Below are positions 6,314 to 13,414 of a stretch of 21,567 nucleotides of DNA, piece after piece. The notes below the pieces were generated by a model that was given only the letters and a program-made list of their open reading frames with translations, had not been told where the DNA came from and did no database searches. Each line of letters opens with the position of its first letter. The first letter of the stretch is position 1. Source of the DNA: Planctomycetota bacterium (lineage in GTDB: Bacteria > Planctomycetota > Brocadiia > JAJRTI01). The translations under genes and the position numbers were made by a program. The stretch covers positions 1-21,567 of the forward strand of contig JAJRTI010000088.1 in NCBI GenBank assembly GCA_024278415.1. The letters run 5' to 3'.

Positions 6314-7699
6314 ATGAACGAGACAGACGCACACACACCCTCCGCCGATTGGACGAACACGGCCCTCCTGGTTGCCGCTGGATGGGTCGCGCTCGCACTT
6401 TCGCTCAGCTTCTTGCTGCGCGTCGATTGGCTCGCGCGGGGCGATTTCGACTACCGCACGGCCATGTATTATCACGCGCTCATGGTTCCGCTGTTGGTGA
6501 TGGTTTACCTGGCGGCCGTACGCACGCTGGGGCTCGGCGGGCTGGCGCGTAGCCGCGCGTATGCGCTGGTCGCGGTCGTGGCTGTCGCGCTGGCCGGCAT
6601 CGGAAGCGCGGCCAATTCGTCCGAGGGGCTTTCCGCAGCCGCGTTGGCGCAAATCGCCGGCATGACGCTCACCGACGTGCTTGGGCTCGTGCTCATATTC
6701 TCGCTCGCGAACGCGATGTTTGGACGCGACGCCGCGGAACATCGGCCCAACGCGGCGCACTGGCTGCTGCTTTGCTCCCTGGCCGCGGTCATACTCGCCG
6801 CTCCGCTCGGACACTTGGCTGGATGGGGAATCGATATCGGAGTCGCCAAGTTTCCCGGCGTATCTGCGCTGACCAAGCGCACAGGCGTGCCACCGTCCGA
6901 ATTCCAGGACGCGCTTGTGGGTTCGCATTCGCATCTGATTGTCGCGGCCACGCTGTCCGCGTTGGTCGCATTGGCCGCGCGGCTGCTCGGGTACGAATCG
7001 CTGCGCGGCTGGAGAAGAAACGTGAGCCGTGTTGGCCTTTGGCTCGCGCTGGCGGGCGTGGTGGGAGCCGCGGCGATTTACCTGATTTCCGCTCTCGTGG
7101 GCTGGGAGCCGCCGGCGGTGTTTGTGGGCGGCGCCCATGGGGAGAACGGCATGCCGTTCGACGACGTGATCCTGGCCGCGGCCGAACTGGGTTGGGTGCT
7201 GCTCATCATTGGGCTCGCGTGGCGGCCTGCCGACGGCCGCGAACCGCCGGTGGACCCGTGGGTGAAATGGGCGATCGTTCTCAACGTGGCGTTCGGTTTC
7301 GTGGCGGCGGTGGGCGTGGGAGTGTACATCGAGTTTCACGAGACATTCTACGGCGGCGGCGAAGCGCCCGCGCCGGGCGCCGCGAACGACGCGGCCTACA
7401 TCCGCGCACACCTGCTTTACGCGTTCATGCTGCTGCCGATTGTCTTGACGTTTCTGGTCGCACTTGGCGGCGCCAGTCGCTCGCGCGTTTGGCCGCGCGT
7501 GTGCGCCGGCTTGTCGATGCTTGGCATGGCGCTCGGATTGGTCGGCGAGTTCGTGTGGGTTGGAGCGTTGACCGACGCTTTTTTTCTCTCCTCCATGATT
7601 GTGCTCGATGTGGCCATTATCGCCGGCGCGATGGGGCTGATTGGGCTGGGGAGCCTTGGCGAATCCGAGCCTTCCCCTCACGACGTGGACGACTCATGA
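6314..7699 (+). CDS. polytopic membrane protein with helix-associated histidines
   Basis: A 461-residue integral membrane protein with about 12 predicted helices. I cannot name its family with confidence. Histidines lie in or near helices: YYHALMVPL (H54), GHLAGW (H167), SHSHLIVAA (H205, H207), FHETFY (H342) and RAHLLYAFMLLP (H366). The pattern loosely recalls haem-copper oxidase subunit I or NorB, but the standard motifs (including a His-Tyr active site) are not evident. The C-terminus is short and acidic. The ATG at 6314 was chosen because everything upstream is repeat sequence; its ribosome binding site is weak (GGACGGA, 13 bases away). Its place between ABC binding protein and permease suggests a redox or metal function tied to import. 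Confidence 0.75.
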   Translation: MNETDAHTPSADWTNTALLVAAGWVALALSLSFLLRVDWLARGDFDYRTAMYYHALMVPLLVMVYLAAVRTLGLGGLARSRAYALVAVVAVALAGIGSAANSSEGLSAAALAQIAGMTLTDVLGLVLIFSLANAMFGRDAAEHRPNAAHWLLLCSLAAVILAAPLGHLAGWGIDIGVAKFPGVSALTKRTGVPPSEFQDALVGSHSHLIVAATLSALVALAARLLGYESLRGWRRNVSRVGLWLALAGVVGAAAIYLISALVGWEPPAVFVGGAHGENGMPFDDVILAAAELGWVLLIIGLAWRPADGREPPVDPWVKWAIVLNVAFGFVAAVGVGVYIEFHETFYGGGEAPAPGAANDAAYIRAHLLYAFMLLPIVLTFLVALGGASRSRVWPRVCAGLSMLGMALGLVGEFVWVGALTDAFFLSSMIVLDVAIIAGAMGLIGLGSLGESEPSPHDVDDS

Positions 7700-7725
7700 G
7701 GGCCGCGGCGAAAGGGTGTCATGGA

Positions 7726-7858
7726 CAAGGCGGGCTGCGCCCGCAACCCGGGAGCGGAACGCCTTCGCGTTCCGGCGGACGGTCCCGAAGCCTCGGGATC
7801 CGCTCCGGGCAAGCAGCTTCTTGTTTTTCGGCGCAGGTACGAATGCTTAAGGCACTAA
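7726..7858 (+). repeat. composite repeat copy B
   Basis: Same conserved ends as 4425-4643. The left block forms a hairpin (GCGGGC-TGC-GCCCGC, 7730-7744); copy A differs there only by a loop base and a C-to-T change that keeps a G-U pair in RNA. The variable centre folds as an outer stem (CCCGG.AGCGG with CCGCTCCGGG) around two hairpins, GGAACGC-CTTC-GCGTTCC and TCCCGA-AGCC-TCGGGA. The right block is 7817-7858. Confidence 0.75.
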
Positions 7859-7866
7859 GCGTCATC

Positions 7867-8083
7867 GCCATCCGGATAACTCCCCACCGACCCCGCGTCG
7901 GTGGAAGTGAGGCTTCTGCACTAATGCGGCGTATACGATGTCATTCTGCCCCTTTCCGCCGGATTCTGGCGGAAAGGGGCAAGGGAAACAGGGTGTGTGT
8001 CCTCGTTAGTAGTGCAAAGGCCCTTGCTCCACCGACACGGGGTCGGTGGGGGCAGTCTTCGAAGCCTGAGATATCCGGACGGC
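7867..8083. repeat. large nested inverted repeat (~217 bp)
   Basis: The 387-base gap before the permease gene is filled by copy B and this element. Its core is a perfect 14-bp stem (7947-7960 with 7968-7981, loop GGATTCT). Outer arms 7882-7904 and 8029-8051 pair at 22 of 23 positions, and each arm can also fold on itself (CCACCGAC/GTCGGTGG). The extreme ends GCCATCCGGAT and ATATCCGGACGGC also pair. Its build parallels 3435-3624 but the arms differ in sequence. It ends four bases before the permease start codon. Confidence 0.85.
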
Positions 8084-8086
8084 GAT

Positions 8087-9703
8087 ATGGCTAAGCGTGT
8101 CTGTCTCTTCGGTGTAGTGCTCGTGTTGATTGTGGTCGGCCTGGCGCCGATCCTCGTCATGCTCGGCAAGAGCCTGACGGTCGATGGGCGCTGGAGCCTG
8201 GCTTTCTATCGGAGGATGGCCTCGTCGCCGCGCGAGTGGGCGCTGCTGGGCAATAGCCTGGCCCTCGCGGGGTTGACGACGCTGCTGGCGGCCGCGGTGG
8301 GCTTGCCGCTGGGCGTGCTGCTCGGGAAGACGAATCTGCCGTTTCGCCGCGGTTTCGCCACGCTGTTCACGATTCCGTTGCTGCTGCCGCCGTACGTGAC
8401 GGCCATCTCGTGGTTCGACCTGCTCGGCCGCGAAGGGTTGTTGGCGCGCGTGGCGGGCGCGGGCGCGGCGCGCGCGACATCGGGCTGGCTGTTTGGTTTG
8501 CCCGGCTGCGTGCTGGTGCTGTTCTCCACGTTTCTGCCCATCGTCATGCTGTTGACGATGACCTATCTGCGCACGGTGAACCCGCGGCTGGAGGAGGCCG
8601 CGAAACTTGTCGCCCGCTGGCCGGCCGTGCTGAGGGGCATCACCATCCCGCTCATCTTGCCCGGCGTGCTCTTGGCGGCGATGCTCGTGTTCTTGCTCGC
8701 GCTGGGCGAATTTGGCGTGCCCACCTTTTTTCGATACGACGTGTTTCCCGTCGAGAGCTTCACGCAGTTCTCGGCGTTCTACAATTTTGGCGCAGCCACC
8801 GCGGCCGCGATTCCGCTGGTCATCATCACGTTCGTCGTGCTCGTGGCGGAGCGGGTCTTTCTGCGCGAGAAAACGTACCAACTGCGTCCCGCGCCGGACG
8901 GAGCGCGCATGGCGCTCATCGCGCTGCGTCCGGCCGCGCGGGGCTGGCTGTTCGCCGCGGTGGCCGCGGTGTGCGCGGCGATCGTCGTCGCGCCGCTGCT
9001 CGTGCTCGTGATTCAATCCGGGTCGCTCGCCGCGTACGGGGACGCGCTCAAGCGCTCGGGCGACAGCCTCCTCCGCAGCCTCTTTTACGCCGCGGTCGGT
9101 GCGTCGGTGCTGACCGTGCTGGGGTTCCTGGCGGGGTACCTCATCCACGCTCGTGCTCTGCCGCTCTGGCGCGCGGTCGATTCGCTCACGATCTTCCTCT
9201 TCGCGCTGCCGAGCACGGTTATCGGCATCGGACTGGTCAGCTTGTGGAATCGGCCGTGGACGAACGTCGTGTACGCGACCCCCCTCATCATCTTGCTGGG
9301 ATACGTGGCGCAGTACACCGCGCTGACGAGCCGCATCACGGTTTCGACGTTGGCGCAAATCCCACCCTCGATGGAAGAGGCCGCGCAGATGGTCGGCGCG
9401 CGGTGGTTCCGACGCGTGAGCCTTATCGTCGCGCCGATGGCCCGGCGCGGGCTCGCGGCCGCGTGGCTCGTGGCGTACATCTTCTGCCTGCGCGACGTGG
9501 GCATCACGATGATGGTCTACCCGCCCGGCCACGACACGTTTCCCGTGCGCATCTTCACGCTCATGGCGAACGGCGCGCCGAGCCTCATCGCGGCGTTGTG
9601 CGTCATCATGGTTGCGGCGACGGTGTTGCCGTTGGGATTGTTGGGACTGGTTTTCAGGCGCGAGGGGCCGCGGTCCAACGCAAGGAGTGAACGTTCGGTC
9701 TGA
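8087..9703 (+). CDS. fused two-domain ABC permease, ferric-iron type
   Basis: A 538-residue inner-membrane protein made of two permease domains in one chain, as in FbpB/AfuB/ThiP-like importers, with about 12 helices. Each half carries the cytoplasmic EAA loop that docks the ATPase: LEEAAKLVARWPAVLRGI (E170) and MEEAAQMVGARWFRRVSL. Further motifs are LLLPPYVTAISW in half 1 and ALPSTVIGIGL in half 2. I chose ATG 8087 over in-frame starts up to 7997 because it opens the first helix (MAKRVCLFGVVLVLIVVG) and the upstream part lies in repeat sequence; the ribosome binding site is weak. It partners with the lipoprotein at 5141 and the ATPase at 10442, which is separated from it by a toxin-antitoxin pair. 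Confidence 0.9.
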   Translation: MAKRVCLFGVVLVLIVVGLAPILVMLGKSLTVDGRWSLAFYRRMASSPREWALLGNSLALAGLTTLLAAAVGLPLGVLLGKTNLPFRRGFATLFTIPLLLPPYVTAISWFDLLGREGLLARVAGAGAARATSGWLFGLPGCVLVLFSTFLPIVMLLTMTYLRTVNPRLEEAAKLVARWPAVLRGITIPLILPGVLLAAMLVFLLALGEFGVPTFFRYDVFPVESFTQFSAFYNFGAATAAAIPLVIITFVVLVAERVFLREKTYQLRPAPDGARMALIALRPAARGWLFAAVAAVCAAIVVAPLLVLVIQSGSLAAYGDALKRSGDSLLRSLFYAAVGASVLTVLGFLAGYLIHARALPLWRAVDSLTIFLFALPSTVIGIGLVSLWNRPWTNVVYATPLIILLGYVAQYTALTSRITVSTLAQIPPSMEEAAQMVGARWFRRVSLIVAPMARRGLAAAWLVAYIFCLRDVGITMMVYPPGHDTFPVRIFTLMANGAPSLIAALCVIMVAATVLPLGLLGLVFRREGPRSNARSERSV

Positions 9704-9707
9704 ATTC

Positions 9708-9749
9708 TTGACGCGTGGTATTCTTAGATGTATAGTTGAGGCTATACAT
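9708..9749 (+). promoter_or_regulatory. toxin-antitoxin promoter with overlapping operator
   Basis: TTGACG (9708-9713) and TATAGT (9731-9736) are 17 bases apart, the best promoter match in the window. A perfect inverted repeat ATGTATAG-N6-CTATACAT (9728-9749) overlaps the -10 box, so a bound dimer would block transcription. Antitoxins of the Phd/YefM type repress their own operon through such palindromes, so autoregulation is likely. The antitoxin start codon is 55 bases further on. Confidence 0.7.
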
Positions 9750-9803
9750 TTCAAGTCCATGCGTTTCACGTTGCCAGTCCGGCCCCGCCGAAGGAGAGTG
9801 TTC

Positions 9804-10055
9804 ATGGAAGCTTCCATCGTGGATTTGCGTTACAAGATGAAAGATGTGCTGCAAGCCATCGAACGCGGCGAGAAGGTGGATATTCTGTGCCGCGGGAAGA
9901 AGAAAGCCGTGCTTGTGCCGGTCTCTGAAGCGAAAAAGAGGAAGAAGAAGCTCCGCGTTCAAGACCATCCTTTCTTCGGCATGAAGGCAGACGACACGGA
10001 GCCTGTGGAAGAGGTGATGAATCGGTTGCGGGGAGGGCGGTATCGTGATGTTTGA
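9804..10055 (+). CDS. Phd/YefM-like antitoxin
   Basis: An 83-residue protein. The N-terminal part (MEASIVDLRYKMKDVLQAIE, then GEKVDILCRGKKKAVLVP) is the DNA-binding fold of Phd/YefM-type antitoxins, which bind their operator and neutralise the partner toxin. The C-terminal half is charged (KKRKKKLRVQDHPFFGMK...) and probably wraps the toxin. AAGGAGAG lies 5 bases before the ATG. It overlaps the toxin gene by 8-11 bases, the usual antitoxin-first order with coupled translation. Confidence 0.85.
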   Translation: MEASIVDLRYKMKDVLQAIERGEKVDILCRGKKKAVLVPVSEAKKRKKKLRVQDHPFFGMKADDTEPVEEVMNRLRGGRYRDV

Positions 10056-10422
10056 TACTGATGTCTTAATCTGGGCGCAACGTCGAAACGCGAAGGCCGC
10101 CGGTTGGATCGGGCGCGAACCTGACCGCTCCATTTCTCTGTTCACCTACCTGGAGCTTCTTCAAGGCGCGACATCGAAGAGGCAGCAAAAGTGGGTTGTG
10201 GGGTTCTTAAAGGAATTCGAGTTTGCCGTTCTTCCTTTGAATGAACGGATTGGGTATCGAGCGGCGGTCTATATCGAGGAATATGCGCTCTCTCATGGGC
10301 TCCGCGGCGGCGACGCCATCGTAGCCGCCACCGCGGTCGAATTTGACGAAGTGCTGCTCAGCGGGAACAAGAAGCATTTCGAGCCGATTAGGGGGCTTCA
10401 GTTGAAGGTGTTCAAGCCCTGA
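10048..10422 (+). CDS. PIN-domain toxin (VapC family)
   Basis: A 124-residue PIN-domain protein, expected to be a Mg-dependent ribonuclease that cuts RNA when freed from its antitoxin. Acidic catalytic residues are in place: D3 and D5 in MFDTDVLIW, E in FTYLELLQG, D in GLRGGDAIVAATA, and the late LLSGNKKHFEPI motif. Length and order are normal for VapC. ATG 10048 is preferred; GTG 10045 in frame would add one residue. It appears intact, so the toxin should be active. Confidence 0.9.
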   Translation: MFDTDVLIWAQRRNAKAAGWIGREPDRSISLFTYLELLQGATSKRQQKWVVGFLKEFEFAVLPLNERIGYRAAVYIEEYALSHGLRGGDAIVAATAVEFDEVLLSGNKKHFEPIRGLQLKVFKP

Positions 10423-10441
10423 GTTGGGGATATCCGCTTCA

Positions 10442-11173
10442 ATGAATGTCATCCACTTCGATGGCGTATCGAAATCGTATGGCGGCCAGCCGGCCGTTCG
10501 CGAATTCTCCCTGGCCATCGAGCAGGGGGAGAGGATCGTGCTGTTGGGGCCGTCGGGCTGCGGCAAGACGACCGTGTTGCGGCTGCTCGCCGGGTTCATC
10601 GCTCCCGACTCCGGCGCCATCACGATCGGCGGCGAGGCCGTGGCGGCGGATGGGCGAAACCGCAAAGAGCCCGAAGAACGCGGCTTGGGGATGGTCTTCC
10701 AGGATCTCGCGCTGTGGCCCCATCTCACGGTGCGAGGGAACCTGGAGTTCGGCCTCAAGGCCAAGGGCATGCCGAAGCGGGAGCGCGAGGAGAACGTACG
10801 CGAGATGCTCGACCTCGTGCAGATGTCGCCCTACATCGACGCGAAGCCCGCGGAACTGTCCGGCGGCCAGCAGCAGCGCGTCGCGCTCGCAAGAGCGTTG
10901 GTGTTGCGGCCCAAGGCCCTCCTCATGGACGAACCTCTCTCCAGCCTCGACCTGGACCTGAACCTGCTCCTGCGCAAGGAAATCCTACGGCTGCAACAGG
11001 AACTCGGCATCACGCTGCTCTACGTGACGCACGACCGGGAGGAGGCGTTTGACCTGGGCACGCGGATCGTCGTCATGGGCCACGGCGAAATTCAGCGAAT
11101 CGGTCCGGCCGACGAAATTCAGGCGTATCTTGCTCGCCTTTTGGGAACGGCTGCCACGCAGAGAACGGGTTGA
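10442..11173 (+). CDS. ABC importer ATPase, ferric-iron type
   Basis: A 243-residue ATP-binding subunit that powers import with the permease at 8087-9703. All motifs are intact: Walker A GPSGCGKTT (36-44), Q87 in VFQD, signature LSGGQ (139-143), Walker B ALLMDEP (about 159-165), D-loop and H197 in VTHD. FbpC proteins usually have a C-terminal regulatory domain and are about 350 residues long; this one lacks it and is the short form. The ATG follows the toxin stop by 19 bases, with only a weak TTGGGGA as ribosome binding site, so expression may depend on read-through from the toxin operon. TTG 10424 is a less likely start. Confidence 0.9.
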   Translation: MNVIHFDGVSKSYGGQPAVREFSLAIEQGERIVLLGPSGCGKTTVLRLLAGFIAPDSGAITIGGEAVAADGRNRKEPEERGLGMVFQDLALWPHLTVRGNLEFGLKAKGMPKREREENVREMLDLVQMSPYIDAKPAELSGGQQQRVALARALVLRPKALLMDEPLSSLDLDLNLLLRKEILRLQQELGITLLYVTHDREEAFDLGTRIVVMGHGEIQRIGPADEIQAYLARLLGTAATQRTG

Positions 11174-11323
11174 GATCGGCCAACACATTTGCCACAGCAC
11201 TGAGCTGCGCGCCATGAGCCCTTTGGTTGTGCCCAATAGCTGCGATAGGATCCCAAGTTCGGCTCCGGCTTCGCTCTGCCGGCGCTCCCTGCACACGGGC
11301 TTCGTTTGCATGTCAGGACCGGA

Positions 11324-11329
11324 TACAAT
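11324..11329 (+). promoter_or_regulatory. possible -10 box of the lyase operon
   Basis: TACAAT at 11324-11329 in the 169-base gap after the ATPase gene. The matching -35 (TTCGTT, 11301-11306, 17 bases away) is poor. If used, transcription would begin near 11336, only about 7 bases before ATG 11343, which would favour the later start at 11376. Confidence 0.25.
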
Positions 11330-11342
11330 CGGGGCCGATCTC

Positions 11343-13406
11343 ATGGAGAACAACGGCATCGGAAGGCTTCAAACAATGCTCTTGATCCTTGCCGGGGTGG
11401 CGCTGTCTTTGCCACGCCTGTGGGCCGCTGCCGCGGACGACGCTGGCGGCGCGACTACGAAAGGTCCTCGGACCATGCGTCCTCACTTGCTGATCACGGA
11501 GCGGAAGGTGAAGGGATTGCGATCCGTCGAGGAGCTTCGCCAATCCACGCGGACGGGCCATGGTCGAGTGTTGTGGCAGGAGCTGAAAAGACGCGCCGAT
11601 GCGGACCTCAAGCGAGAGCCGATCGCGGTCGGCCCGAAGGCGACATGCGTGAACTGGACCTTGGCGCACAAGACCGTGCAGCGGGTGCTGCGCCACGCGC
11701 TCGCGTTTGTGCTCACGGGCCACCCAGCGTACAAACACGCCGCGCTGAGACAGATCGAAGTCACCTTCGATACCGCCAAATGGCCCAAGCATTGGCCAAG
11801 CGAAGGGCAACCTGCAAATTTGCCCGCGGGCTTGCGCGTGGGCCAATTGTTGGCCGGCTTTGGCCTGGCCTACGATTGGCTCTACCGCGGCCTGACGCCC
11901 GAGGAACGTCGCCGCATTGTCGGGGGCATGCACCGCCAGGGCCTCGAACCGTTCCTGCAAACCGTGAAGATTGGGAAGTGGCAGGTGCAGGTGCTCGACA
12001 ACTTCATGCCCGTGATCGTAGGGGGCGCGGGCATCGCGGCCATGGCTCTGGGCGACGACTACCCCGGCTCGCGGCGCATTCTCGACCTCGCCAAACGCCG
12101 CAACATCGCCTATCTCAGCATGTGGGGGCCGGAGGGGGAATGGAACGAGTCGGTGGCCTATTCGTTTTCCGCGCTGTACACGGTGCGATTCTTTTCATGC
12201 CTGCGCTACTGGTCGGCGGTGCATGAGGGCGACGCGGGCGCCAACATCATCGGCACGCGCCCGCTGCCGCAATTCTGCCGGTGGCAGATGTACCTGGCCC
12301 TGCCACACGGTCGATACGCACACTTCGGCGACTGCGACCGCCGGCCCGGGGGTCGAATCGGGCTGCCGTACGTGCCCGCGGTCGCGGCGGCCGCGCGAGA
12401 CCCCGTGCTCCAATGGTTCTATCTGAACAACTTGTTCACCGCAGAAGAAAGCCGCGGCCGGCGCAACTACGTCATGGAACTCGTGTGGTACGACCACACC
12501 CTCAAGCCAGCAAGTCCGGAAGGCCGACTGCCCCACGGCCACGCGTTCGCCGCAAACACCATGTGCGTGAGCAGCCGGACCGACTGGAATCCGGTGTCCA
12601 CCCCCTGCGTGGTCTACGGCAAGGGAGGCGCAGCCTATGAGGTGCACGGCCATCACGACGTGGGCCAGGTGTGCATCGACGGGCACGGCGAGCGGTTGAT
12701 CGTCGACCCCGGCGGCTATGCGGTGGACAACCGCGAGTACTATCTTGCGTCGAGCCACAATGTGTTGACGTTCGACGGCGAGGACATGCGCGAGGATCGG
12801 CCCAAGTCGCGAGCCTGCTTCCACCAGCCCGAGATCCGCAGGACGCCGGCGTTGCGCGCGAAGTTGCTGGCCTCGCAATTCGATGACAAACGAGGCGGAT
12901 ACTGGATATTGGACACCTCGGACGTTTACGACGGGGTCCGCAAAGTGCAGCGGACGGTTATGCACCTGAACCCGGGCGTGGTGGTTGTCCTGGACGAGGC
13001 AAGTCTGCCGAAGCCGCGTAACATCGCGCTCCGCTGGCATACGGTGAACCCGTGCCAGCCCGACGTGGAGGGCCGGTTCCTCGTGCAAGCCGGCAAAGGC
13101 ACGCATCTGGCCTCGCGTGTGGTGTCGCTTGGCGGCGGGCCGCTTCGCCTCGCGGGCGGCCGACACAAGAGCATACCCGTGAGCTATGTCGAAGCGTCCC
13201 TGCACGCGCACGAATGCGCGATCTTGTCGCTCTTCTGCGTGTTCGGCCCTGGTCAGACTCCCCGCGCGTGGACCGGCTCGAAGGGCTCCTGGGCGATTGA
13301 GACCGCCGAGGGCGTTGTTGACGTAACCGTGTCGGACGCAATCCTGTCTGTGGCTTATCGCGACGGCCGGTTCGGCTGGCGCGTTACACGAGAGCAAGGG
13401 AGATAG
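11343..13406 (+). CDS. secreted heparinase II/III-family polysaccharide lyase, paralog 1
   Basis: A 687-residue exported protein. Signal peptide about 1-35 (LLILAGVALSLP...AAAADD). The helical toroid domain (about 50-360) has the family motifs LAYDWLY, VLDNFMPVIVGGAGIAAMAL and PEGEWNESVAYS. The beta-sandwich domain (about 390-680) has HGHHDVGQVCIDGHGERLIVDPGGY and SSHNVLTFDGEDM, the heparinase II/III signature. Such enzymes cleave uronic-acid-containing polysaccharides by beta-elimination; the substrate cannot be read here. Start 11343 gives a charged n-region; ATG 11376 has the better ribosome binding site (GGAAGG) but leaves no positive charge ahead of the hydrophobic core. The next gene, a paralog, starts 8 bases after the stop. 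Confidence 0.85.
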   Translation: MENNGIGRLQTMLLILAGVALSLPRLWAAAADDAGGATTKGPRTMRPHLLITERKVKGLRSVEELRQSTRTGHGRVLWQELKRRADADLKREPIAVGPKATCVNWTLAHKTVQRVLRHALAFVLTGHPAYKHAALRQIEVTFDTAKWPKHWPSEGQPANLPAGLRVGQLLAGFGLAYDWLYRGLTPEERRRIVGGMHRQGLEPFLQTVKIGKWQVQVLDNFMPVIVGGAGIAAMALGDDYPGSRRILDLAKRRNIAYLSMWGPEGEWNESVAYSFSALYTVRFFSCLRYWSAVHEGDAGANIIGTRPLPQFCRWQMYLALPHGRYAHFGDCDRRPGGRIGLPYVPAVAAAARDPVLQWFYLNNLFTAEESRGRRNYVMELVWYDHTLKPASPEGRLPHGHAFAANTMCVSSRTDWNPVSTPCVVYGKGGAAYEVHGHHDVGQVCIDGHGERLIVDPGGYAVDNREYYLASSHNVLTFDGEDMREDRPKSRACFHQPEIRRTPALRAKLLASQFDDKRGGYWILDTSDVYDGVRKVQRTVMHLNPGVVVVLDEASLPKPRNIALRWHTVNPCQPDVEGRFLVQAGKGTHLASRVVSLGGGPLRLAGGRHKSIPVSYVEASLHAHECAILSLFCVFGPGQTPRAWTGSKGSWAIETAEGVVDVTVSDAILSVAYRDGRFGWRVTREQGR

Positions 13407-13414
13407 CTCGTCGC

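Noticed and set aside
4925..7681. 918-residue open frame on the minus strand
   Set aside because: It runs antisense to three well-supported genes (ChrB-like, lipoprotein, membrane protein); its His/Arg/Gln-rich low-complexity translation is typical of a high-GC shadow frame.
8006..9817. 603-residue open frame on the minus strand
   Set aside because: Antisense to the permease, Arg/Gln/His-rich with no recognisable domain.
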